Of a DNA stretch of 64,000 bases, positions 57,079 to 64,000 are shown piece by piece. A program made the position numbers and the translations under genes. The notes beneath the pieces were generated by a model that was given only the letters and a program-made list of their open reading frames with translations, did not search any database and had not been told where the DNA came from. The DNA is from Oscillospiraceae bacterium. Its GTDB lineage: Bacteria > Bacillota > Clostridia > Oscillospirales > Ruminococcaceae. Position 1 is the first letter of the stretch. Every line of letters starts with the position of its first letter. The stretch lies in the NCBI GenBank assembly GCA_009777725.1, contig WRLG01000003.1, positions 105,614-169,613 of the forward strand, in the 5' to 3' direction.

Positions 57079-59154
57079 ATGAGCAACGAAATTAACGCCT
57101 TACTCAGCGAGCATTTCGCGGGTAAAATCGTCCGTAAGGACTTGACTAAGAAGATAAAAGAGGGTGCAAACGTGCCTGTTTACGTCCTCGAATATCTGCT
57201 TGGTATGTATTGCGCCACGGATGATGAGGCGAGCATTGCCGAGGGTGTTCAGCGTGTCAAGAATATCTTGGCAAATAATTTCGTGCGTCCTGATGAAGCA
57301 GAAAAGATTAAATCCAAAATTCGTGAAATGGGAAGCTACACCGTCATTGACAAGGTGGAAGCGAAGCTCGACCCCGACAGCGATACATACAGGGCTGTAT
57401 TTTCCAACCTCAACCTTAGAAATGTAGTCGTCGCCGACAGCTATATCAAGCAGTTTGAAAAGTTGTTGTCGGGCGGGATTTGGTGCGTTCTTCGCATGAA
57501 CTATAACCGACTGGAAGATAGATTTGACGAGTTTGATAACGATGCGCCAAAGGGCGGCAAAAAGAATAAAGTCAGCCCGTTTGAGATAGAAGAACTAACA
57601 CCGATACAAATGCCGAACATGGATATGCAGGAGTTCTTTGACGGCAGGCGGCAATTTTCAAAGGACGAATGGATTGACGTGTTGCTCCGAAGTGTCGGCA
57701 TGGAACCCACGCAATTTGAAACCCGCGCTAAATGGCACTTGCTCGAACGTATCGTGCCGCTCATTGAGAACAACTACAACCTCTGCGAGTTGGGGCCGCG
57801 CGGCACGGGCAAATCCCATATCTACAAGGAAATATCCCCGAACTCGATTCTCATTTCGGGCGGTCAGACCACCGTTGCCAACCTGTTTTACAACATGGCT
57901 AACAGGACGATTGGGCTTGTGGGTATGTGGGATTGTGTCGCCTTTGACGAGGTTGCCGGGATTACCTTCAAGGATAAAGACGGCATACAGATAATGAAAG
58001 ACTTTATGGCTTCGGGTTCATTCGCTCGCGGTAAGGAAGAAAAGAACGCCAACGCTTCTATGGTGTTCGTCGGAAACATCAACCAGAGCGTCGATGTACT
58101 AATGAAAACTTCCCACTTATTCGAGCCGTTCCCCGAAGCGATAGCGTGTGACAGCGCGTTTTTCGACCGTATGCACTACTACCTGCCCGGTTGGGAAATC
58201 CCCAAAATGCGACCGGAGTTTTTTACAAACGATTACGGCTTCATCACCGACTATCTCGCCGAATTTCTGCGTGAAATGCGTAAGCGTTCATTCGGTGATG
58301 CCATTGAGCGGTATTTCCGTTTTGGCAAAGACTTGAATCAGCGTGATGTGATTGCCATCCGCAAAAGCGTTTCGGGTATGCTTAAACTGCTCTACCCGCA
58401 CGGCGAATACGAACGTGACGATGTAGCCGAGGTTCTTGAATACGCCCTCGAAGGCCGCAGGCGCGTCAAGGAGCAGCTTAAAAAAATCGGCGGCATGGAG
58501 TTTTACGATGTCCACTTCTCATACTTGGATAACGACAGCTTTGAGGAACACTTTGTTTCCGTGCCGGAGCAAGGTTCGGGCAAGCTGATACCGGAGGGGC
58601 AAGGTAAGCCCGGTCATGTGTACACCGTCGCTCGCGGCGATACGGGTATGCTTGGCGTATATAAACTGGAAACCGAGCTTGTCGGTGGCAACGGAAAGTT
58701 TGAGGTTACGGGTGTCGGCTACGACCGCGAAGCCAAAGAGAGTCTCAAAACGGCGCAGAACTATTTTAAGGCTAACAAAAAGCTGATAAGCGGCTCAATC
58801 AACATAGACGACAGCAATTACCTTATGCACATCGCCGACTGTCAAGGCATCGGCTCTACGGCTGATTTGGCGTTGTGTGCGTTCGTGGCTTTATGTGGCG
58901 CGTCGCTCCGCAAGCCGATTCAATCGCAGATGTGCGTGTTGGGCAACATGAGCATAGGCGGCACAATCAGCAAGGTCGAGGAACTGGCAAACACCATGCA
59001 GGTCTGCTTCGACGCGGGCGCGAAAAAGATACTGCTGCCCATGTCGTCGGCGGTGGATATAGCATCCGTTCCGGCTGATTTGTTCGCGAAGTTCCAGACT
59101 TCGTTCTACACAAGCCCAGAGGACGCGGTTTTTAAGGCTTTGGGGTTGGAGTAG
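57079..59154 (+). CDS. brxL: BREX Lon-like protein BrxL
   Basis: 691 residues from ATG 57079, with GGGGGTG just upstream; an in-frame ATG at 57004 lies inside pglZ and is unlikely. AAA+ core with CELGPRGTGKSHIYKE (about 240) and CVAFDEVAG (Walker B). The C-terminal Lon-type protease fold contains QSQMCVLGNMSIGGTISKVE (about 615-634). BrxL proteins bind DNA as hexamers and block phage replication. Intact. Confidence 0.95.
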   Translation: MSNEINALLSEHFAGKIVRKDLTKKIKEGANVPVYVLEYLLGMYCATDDEASIAEGVQRVKNILANNFVRPDEAEKIKSKIREMGSYTVIDKVEAKLDPDSDTYRAVFSNLNLRNVVVADSYIKQFEKLLSGGIWCVLRMNYNRLEDRFDEFDNDAPKGGKKNKVSPFEIEELTPIQMPNMDMQEFFDGRRQFSKDEWIDVLLRSVGMEPTQFETRAKWHLLERIVPLIENNYNLCELGPRGTGKSHIYKEISPNSILISGGQTTVANLFYNMANRTIGLVGMWDCVAFDEVAGITFKDKDGIQIMKDFMASGSFARGKEEKNANASMVFVGNINQSVDVLMKTSHLFEPFPEAIACDSAFFDRMHYYLPGWEIPKMRPEFFTNDYGFITDYLAEFLREMRKRSFGDAIERYFRFGKDLNQRDVIAIRKSVSGMLKLLYPHGEYERDDVAEVLEYALEGRRRVKEQLKKIGGMEFYDVHFSYLDNDSFEEHFVSVPEQGSGKLIPEGQGKPGHVYTVARGDTGMLGVYKLETELVGGNGKFEVTGVGYDREAKESLKTAQNYFKANKKLISGSINIDDSNYLMHIADCQGIGSTADLALCAFVALCGASLRKPIQSQMCVLGNMSIGGTISKVEELANTMQVCFDAGAKKILLPMSSAVDIASVPADLFAKFQTSFYTSPEDAVFKALGLE

Positions 59155-59183
59155 AAAATGTCGTGAGATTTTTGAAATAAAGG

Positions 59184-61328
59184 ATGGTAAATAAATTTAT
59201 GATGCGTTCAGATAAGGAATATGCTATAAAAATATACCGCCATGTCTTCAACAGCGAAAACAACGATGATTGCGATGTTGTCGGGATGTTTAACGCAATA
59301 AACAATTTAGATAAGATGGAGCGAATTGTCATTAATTGTCAATTTCGTTATGGACAATCTAATGACCAAATAGCACTGACTTTAGGCAAAAATGCAGAGC
59401 AGATTGAGAAATACCAAACAGAAATATTTCATAAACTACAACAGTCATCTCCTCAAAAGAGCATGAGCATATCTCTTAAATCAAATGAATTAACTACACA
59501 AACAAGTATTGATGAATTAGGACTTTCTCCACAAACAACTCAAGGGTTGAAGAAAAAAGGATTTTGCACGGGCAAAGATATTTTAGAGACAGTTCCGCCC
59601 GAAGATAAAGCTAAAGTCGTATTGTCTTTAATACCAGGTTATGGTGAGCTGTTTAAGAAACTTGAATTGTTAGGACATAATGTATGGGTAGAGCAAATGA
59701 GAAGCTATGGAGAACAAATGATGTCAGAAATAACCCCAATATTATCAAATCTTAAATCACCATTCAACTTTTCAAGAGAGGACAATAATATTAGCACTAT
59801 TGAATTTTTATGTAAGCATTTTGGGTTCGCCAATTCCGATATTACAGACTCGGAGTTGTTTGTCAGAAACTACTTATATGCCACAATTACCCGCCAAAAA
59901 GAATTTTACAGCCATACCTACAGTTGGAAAATTGGTGATTTCATCAGAATACCGCCTGTATTGGATGTTGAGCCAATTGATTTTTTATGCGACAAGCTAA
60001 AAGTAGCAAGAGCAAATATCCAAGACGACGGTTTATTTGTGCGAAACTATATATTCATAACCGCTAAAGCTCGCAAGCATCTGATGGAAATAAAAAATCG
60101 AATATCTGTTTTGCAATTGGATAGTGAAAAAGTAATTGACAGCGAAAAGGATTATGCAAAAGAAAGACGGGAATATTTTTTAGGAATAAACAAAAAAGCA
60201 CAAAAAGAACTTGAAACTTGGGTAGCTTCAAGTTTTGGTGATTTTTTGCTGTCGTGCTTTTTTCTAAAGGACTTAGTAAATGAGGGGCTTAATATATTGT
60301 TAGATAGAGGTATTCACAGTTACTTTTTTGAATCCGAACATAAATATTACGATTGTGAATATGATTTTTCAACACTTGTAAAATTTGACAGCGTTGTGCC
60401 TGATTATACGAACGACGACCCAGATGACCCATTAAGATATATGCGTCAGAAAAGCAATCTTACAGAAAAGTTTTTACATCTAAAGAAAACAGATATGGAA
60501 ACATATAAATCGGAATTGATTAGCTACGCTCAAAATAGCCAAATAATGGCGTTGTGGGATATGCCCAAAATAGAGTATTTTTGCAAAGAAAGAACAGAGA
60601 TATTTAGCGTTTTGGCACACTTGCTTAACGAAAGGTTGTACTCAACATTTTGTGTGTTGGCGGTTTTGCAAATAGAAGGACTGTTCAATGATTATTTGGC
60701 AATAAAAAAATTACAAGCAGAGGGCAATTTAGGCGAAAAAGTAGATGCGTCGATAAAAGATGACGTTAGGTTTAGAGATGTTTATTCTTATTTTCGATAT
60801 GACATCAAGATTTTAAGAAATGAGGTAGCGCATTCAGGGCTTTTGAACACTTGTGATGCGGAACTGACCGCATACGAGTTAATGTTGGACTTGTTCTGTA
60901 TATGCAATATTTTATCAGGAATGTTTATTGCTAAATTTGAGCCTTTCTTTATAATAGCCGATAAGATATACAACGACGAATGTACAGATAAAGAAGAAGC
61001 GGTGTTGGTCGGTTTATGGGAAAAACGCGTTATTTGGGGGAAAGAATTTTGGGGTGTTTTGGCGAACCCAAGTTTATATGATGATGAAATGAGACATTTT
61101 AGACCAGATGATATTCCTGATGATGCCCTGCATTTATGCGAATTTGCACATGATATTTCTCGTTGCGTAAAAACAGAAAAATTTTGGGGTTTAGTGTTAG
61201 ATGAGTGCAAAGACAATACAAATGTTGACAAGGCGTTTGTGCAGACATTGATAGATGAATTAGAATCAACTCTTGATGCAGAAGCAAAAAAGATTTGTAA
61301 TACCGTGAAAGAAATCCTAAATAATTAG
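59184..61328 (+). CDS. Sigma-r4-like/alpha-CTD-like/HEPN fusion protein
   Basis: 714 residues. Residues 40-88 resemble sigma-70 region 4 (LDKMERIVINCQFRYGQSND, then ALTLGKNAEQIEKYQ). Residues 105-165 resemble the C-terminal domain of RNA polymerase alpha (TSIDELGLSPQTTQGLKKKG, FCTGKDILETV). The C-terminal 280 residues are helical with RNEVAH (R-x4-H, about residue 540), the HEPN RNase signature, in the context YDIKILRNEVAHSGLL. AT-rich unlike the BREX genes. 29 bases after brxL with a weak ribosome site. Likely an abortive-infection type RNase, by inference. Confidence 0.74.
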   Translation: MVNKFMMRSDKEYAIKIYRHVFNSENNDDCDVVGMFNAINNLDKMERIVINCQFRYGQSNDQIALTLGKNAEQIEKYQTEIFHKLQQSSPQKSMSISLKSNELTTQTSIDELGLSPQTTQGLKKKGFCTGKDILETVPPEDKAKVVLSLIPGYGELFKKLELLGHNVWVEQMRSYGEQMMSEITPILSNLKSPFNFSREDNNISTIEFLCKHFGFANSDITDSELFVRNYLYATITRQKEFYSHTYSWKIGDFIRIPPVLDVEPIDFLCDKLKVARANIQDDGLFVRNYIFITAKARKHLMEIKNRISVLQLDSEKVIDSEKDYAKERREYFLGINKKAQKELETWVASSFGDFLLSCFFLKDLVNEGLNILLDRGIHSYFFESEHKYYDCEYDFSTLVKFDSVVPDYTNDDPDDPLRYMRQKSNLTEKFLHLKKTDMETYKSELISYAQNSQIMALWDMPKIEYFCKERTEIFSVLAHLLNERLYSTFCVLAVLQIEGLFNDYLAIKKLQAEGNLGEKVDASIKDDVRFRDVYSYFRYDIKILRNEVAHSGLLNTCDAELTAYELMLDLFCICNILSGMFIAKFEPFFIIADKIYNDECTDKEEAVLVGLWEKRVIWGKEFWGVLANPSLYDDEMRHFRPDDIPDDALHLCEFAHDISRCVKTEKFWGLVLDECKDNTNVDKAFVQTLIDELESTLDAEAKKICNTVKEILNN

Positions 61329-61370
61329 CAACAAACTCGACTCCAAACTATATCTATCAGGAGGGCTTTA

Positions 61371-61573
61371 ATGAGCGGAAAAATATTCGCAATTCGCGAC
61401 GGAGAGGGTTTGATAGAATTGACACAGACCCCTTATGAGAATGAGGATTTATTTCAATCCTTGATTGAAAAGCACCCCGAAATTCTCGCAGGGGAGCAGA
61501 TTAACCCGGAGAATCCTCGGAAATGGATTCTTGTATCCCGTGAAATGGGCGTTGCGTTGGACGACGGTTGGGG
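61371..61573 (+). pseudogene. N-terminal stub of a predicted nuclease-family protein
   Basis: Begins with AGGAGGG and ATG 61371. TPYENEDLFQSLIEKHPEIL, AGEQINPE and WILVSREMGV are typical of a family whose longer members continue into a PD-(D/E)xK-like domain (from memory, not checked). After GVALDDGWG the sequence switches to a YjbR gene in another frame. Residual frame ends at 61652. Confidence 0.5.
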
Positions 61574-61852
61574 GCGGTCATGCGCCACCGCACCAACAAA
61601 AAAGGGTTCGCCCATATTTACGAACGCAACGGAAAACTCTGCATCAATTTGAAATGCGACCCGTTTGAAGCGGATTTTCTGCGGCAAGCGTTCGAGGACA
61701 TAACACCCGGTTGGCACATGAACAAGGTGCATTGGAACACGGTCACGCTCGGCGGTGATGTACCTATAGACGAATTAGAAAGAATGATTGAGCGAAGTTA
61801 TGATTTGATAAAACCGAAAGTGAGGAGAATAAAAAATGCCGATGTTCTTTAA
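61574..61852 (+). pseudogene. YjbR/MmcQ-family protein, N-terminally truncated
   Basis: RHRTNKKGFAHIYERNGKL, LNLKCDP-like INLKCDPFEADFLRQAFE, WHMNKVHWNTVTLGG and IDELERMIERSYDLI fit the MmcQ/YjbR DNA-binding-fold family, which normally has about 115-120 residues. The first 25-40 residues are missing at the junction with the nuclease stub. It overlaps the next start by 17 bases. Confidence 0.7.
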
Positions 61853-62393
61853 TATCTTGACCGTTGCCGCTTTATGTCTTTTCTACGGAATGTTTGCATT
61901 TGCGATAGCCATTGGCAAAATGGTAATGCGAGGCTTTGAGCGAATCAGGACTTACTTTCTGTTTGCGCTTACAATATACATTTATCTATCAAATATCTTT
62001 AACCTGCCGACTATTAGCTTCTTGAATACGCCGTTCTGGAACATTCCGGTTTTACGGTGGATTGGAGTAGTTATATTGTACATCGGTATTGTGCTTTACT
62101 ACATTGATGTTATTCAGTTTGGCAGGAATTTAGCAATCGGCGTGGATAAAAACAGCAAGGGCTTAACAACAACCGGATTCTACGCACTCAGCCGAAATCC
62201 CATGTATATCAGTTTCATAATTTATTGGCTTGGTGCGTTTTTAGCCTTTTCCAACTTAGGTATGTTGTTGATACTGCTCGGCGAAGCAGTCTTTTATCAT
62301 TTGCAAGTCGTTTATAAAGAAGAACCGTTTTTAAGTCAGCACTACGGTGTTGAATATGAAGAGTATTGTAAAAAGGTGAGAAGATGGCTATAA
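61836..62393 (+). CDS. Isoprenylcysteine carboxylmethyltransferase-family membrane protein
   Basis: 185 residues with four transmembrane helices (about 5-27, 40-60, 72-95, 128-150). The family signature is in the second half: TTGFYALSRNPMYISF, YKEEPFLSQHYGVEYEEYCK. Bacterial members probably methylate small lipophilic or cysteine-linked substrates; the substrate is unknown. ATG has GAGGAG 7 bases upstream. It overlaps the next gene by 10 bases. Confidence 0.85.
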   Translation: MPMFFNILTVAALCLFYGMFAFAIAIGKMVMRGFERIRTYFLFALTIYIYLSNIFNLPTISFLNTPFWNIPVLRWIGVVILYIGIVLYYIDVIQFGRNLAIGVDKNSKGLTTTGFYALSRNPMYISFIIYWLGAFLAFSNLGMLLILLGEAVFYHLQVVYKEEPFLSQHYGVEYEEYCKKVRRWL

Positions 62394-62863
62394 CACACAC
62401 CATGAAAAGCAAACTGCCGAGCGCACAAGCCGCAGAGTTTTATGATTTCATGGTCGCGCCGCCGCCGGAAGTATACGCAGAACATCACGAATTTCACGTT
62501 GTAAAGCACGGCAAGAAAACGCCTGTGGGCGACTTAATCTACTATGACCAACACATAAGCCCGAAACACAGGCTTAAATTTCACGCAATCACACGAGTTG
62601 CGAACAAGCCTAACCGCATCGTGTTTCAAATGCGTAAACTTGGCGTGAATTTGCCGGGGTATTTGGAATTGAATTTTACTGATACGGCAGAAGGTCTGCT
62701 GCTTACAGAAACGATACGAATTGGGTTTAACGGTTTTGGAAAAATTCTTGACCCATTCATAAGAGTGGTGTTTAACAAGTCGTTTTTCAAAGAGATGAAC
62801 GCGCACCATAAGAGAGAATGGGCGAATTTAGCGGAAATTCTACAGGAGGAACATCATGCGTGA
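62384..62863 (+). CDS. SRPBCC (START-like) family protein
   Basis: 159 residues. An N-terminal segment (AAEFYDFMVAPPPEVYAEHH) leads into alternating strands and a long C-terminal helix (FFKEMNAHHKREWANLAEIL) after a LDPFIRVVFN stretch, the layout of lipid-binding SRPBCC proteins. Coupled to the preceding methyltransferase-like gene, so it may carry or present its substrate. Confidence 0.68.
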   Translation: MAITHTMKSKLPSAQAAEFYDFMVAPPPEVYAEHHEFHVVKHGKKTPVGDLIYYDQHISPKHRLKFHAITRVANKPNRIVFQMRKLGVNLPGYLELNFTDTAEGLLLTETIRIGFNGFGKILDPFIRVVFNKSFFKEMNAHHKREWANLAEILQEEHHA

Positions 62864-63090
62864 CACAGAAAAAACCATCGGCAATATCATAGACAAGTAG
62901 AAAATCTGCCATCTTAGCTCTGTTGACGGCGACGGATTTCCAAACACGAAAGCCATGCTCAAACCGAGAAAGCGGCGATACGATGTATTACAAAGAAGGC
63001 GTGACCGACCCGGACTACTGCGTGTTGAAGTTTACGGCGGTCAAGGGGCGGTATTACAGCAATTTCAAGAGCGAGGATTTTGAGGTATGA
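62856..63090 (+). pseudogene. Pyridoxamine-5'-phosphate-oxidase-like protein, stop and deletion
   Basis: ATG 62856 follows AGGAGG. MRDTEKTIGNIIDK is followed by an in-frame TAG (62898-62900), then HLSSVDGDGFPNTKAMLKPR. An internal deletion with frame change follows, joining to DTMYYKEGVTDPDYCVLKFT, the C-terminus (VKGRYYSNFKSEDFEV) typical of general-stress PPOX proteins. About half of the gene is gone. Confidence 0.75.
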
Positions 63091-63872
63091 TACTGCAACC
63101 CATCCAAATTGACACAGACGAATACCCCGCCGAACTGCGGCCGCTCCTGTCCGGCGCAAAAATCTATGACAGCAGTTGCTCGCCGGAAACAAGGGTTGTT
63201 TTCGTTGATAAAGACGTCGGTTATTTCTTGAAGTCCGCAGCCAAAGGTGCGTTGGAACGTGAAGCCGTTATGACGAAATATTTTCACGGCAAAGGGTTTG
63301 CCGCCGAGGTTATTTCGTATCTGACCCATGAACGCGATTGGCTTTTGACAGCAAAAGTCCACGGCGACGATTGCACGGCGGCAAAATATCTCGAACAGCC
63401 TGAGCGACTATGTGAACTATACGCAGAACGGCTTGCCCAACTTCATGCCGAGGATTATAAAGACTGCCCGATTCAAAACCATACCGAACGCTATCTCGCC
63501 AAGATGGAACAGAATAAAATTGCCGACAGTTTTGACAAAAGCCACTTCCCCGACAGCTTCGGTTATCGGAGTACGGAGGAAGCGTGGGCAGTTATAGAAA
63601 AACACGGTCACTTGCTCAAAACCGATACCCTTTTACATGGCGATTACTGCCTGCCGAATGTCATCCTTGATGATTGGCGGTTCAGCGGTTTCATTGACCT
63701 CGACAGCGGCGGTGTCGGCGACCGCCATGTAGATATATTTTGGGGGATTTGGACGTTATGGTTCAATTTGAAAACGGATAAATACCGTCAGCGATTCATC
63801 GACGCTTACGGACGAAATAGAATTGACGAGGATATGTTGCGTGTCGTCGCGGCGGCGGAGGTGTTTGGCTGA
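63087..63872 (+). CDS. Aminoglycoside phosphotransferase-like kinase
   Basis: 261 residues. The APH/choline-kinase catalytic loop LLHGDYCLPNVILDD (about 183-197) and the metal site FIDLDSGGVGDRHVD (about 203-217) are both complete. The N-lobe is short but contains YFLKSA with the ATP-binding Lys. Whether it modifies aminoglycosides or another substrate cannot be told. Starts inside the PPOX remnant stop (ATGA overlap). Confidence 0.85.
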   Translation: MILQPIQIDTDEYPAELRPLLSGAKIYDSSCSPETRVVFVDKDVGYFLKSAAKGALEREAVMTKYFHGKGFAAEVISYLTHERDWLLTAKVHGDDCTAAKYLEQPERLCELYAERLAQLHAEDYKDCPIQNHTERYLAKMEQNKIADSFDKSHFPDSFGYRSTEEAWAVIEKHGHLLKTDTLLHGDYCLPNVILDDWRFSGFIDLDSGGVGDRHVDIFWGIWTLWFNLKTDKYRQRFIDAYGRNRIDEDMLRVVAAAEVFG

Positions 63873-64000
63873 TGCAAATCTTAGTCGATGCCGATGCCTG
63901 CCCGGTCAAACAAATCATTGTCCGTCTGGCAAAGCAACGGAATATTCCCGTTACCATGCTGATTGATACTTCGCATGAGTTAAACGACGGTTACAGTAAA
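63872..64000 (+). CDS. YaiI/YqxD (DUF188) family protein, N-terminal part
   Basis: 43 codons before the window ends. MQILVDADACPVKQIIVRLA is the diagnostic PIN-like beginning with the Asp-Ala-Asp-Ala-Cys-Pro motif. Possible nuclease fold, function unproven. Starts in the preceding stop (TGATG). Confidence 0.9.
   Translation, partial: MQILVDADACPVKQIIVRLAKQRNIPVTMLIDTSHELNDGYSK

Noticed and set aside
59178..59183. Strong separate promoter for the HEPN fusion gene
   Set aside because: The 29 bases after brxL hold no -35/-10 pair I could defend; the gene is probably read from the BREX transcript or from a promoter inside brxL.

Overview
The window looks like a chromosomal segment of a Gram-positive anaerobe of class Clostridia (Bacillota). 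The basis is whiA, a single-chain DnaE, GGAGG-type ribosome sites, TTGACA/TATAAT promoters, triple large serine recombinases and the small DUF3847 and DUF6870 proteins typical of clostridial mobile elements. I cannot name a genus.

Layout. 1-12 kb is ordinary chromosome: the end of a membrane protein, leuD-leuB-whiA in an overlapping operon, dnaE, a brnT toxin-antitoxin operon, an ABC-F ATPase, an iron alcohol dehydrogenase and galE. 12-17.5 kb is AT-rich: a 5'-truncated pseG, an orphan phage tape-measure-like gene, and four small SHOCT-domain genes made by local tandem duplication. 17.5-22.3 kb is a graveyard of defence genes: a radical SAM protein beside a broken tcmP, and a type I restriction locus in which hsdM, hsdS and hsdR are all damaged. 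22.4-36.2 kb holds two consecutive three-gene serine recombinase cassettes, remnants of integrative elements (XRE, DUF3847, DinG-like helicase, DUF6870, sigma-like protein), and two copies of a roughly 390-nt structured noncoding element.

36.2-44.4 kb is the most interesting part. A consensus promoter with an inverted-repeat operator and a roughly 350-nt leader precedes a six-gene operon: an unknown protein, a WXG100-like protein, a TIR/deoxyribosyltransferase-like protein with a winged helix, a TPR protein, a protein with an HEILH zincin motif, and a 1153-residue zinc-ribbon/STAND-NTPase/TPR protein. Three of the six carry the same short Gln-Ile-Gly...Gly-Gly segment, which suggests one multi-protein sensing and effector system, probably anti-phage.

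44.6-59.2 kb is a type 1 BREX locus (brxA, brxB, brxC/pglY, a dprA-like gene, pglX, a HEPN-like gene, a DUF1016 nuclease, pglZ, brxL). brxA, brxC, dprA and pglX are truncated, deleted or frameshifted, so methylation-based BREX is probably not functional as written. 59.2-61.3 kb encodes a probable new fusion: sigma-region-4-like and RNA polymerase alpha-CTD-like modules joined to a HEPN-like RNase domain. 61.4-64 kb returns to small housekeeping-type genes (YjbR fragment, isoprenylcysteine methyltransferase-like, SRPBCC, broken PPOX, aminoglycoside-phosphotransferase-like, YaiI/YqxD).

A theme runs through the whole window. Many accessory genes are joined head-to-tail across small deletions, leaving recognisable 5' or 3' stubs with intact ribosome sites. 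This is what an eroding defence island looks like. Some single-base frameshifts in short G/C runs could instead be sequencing errors.
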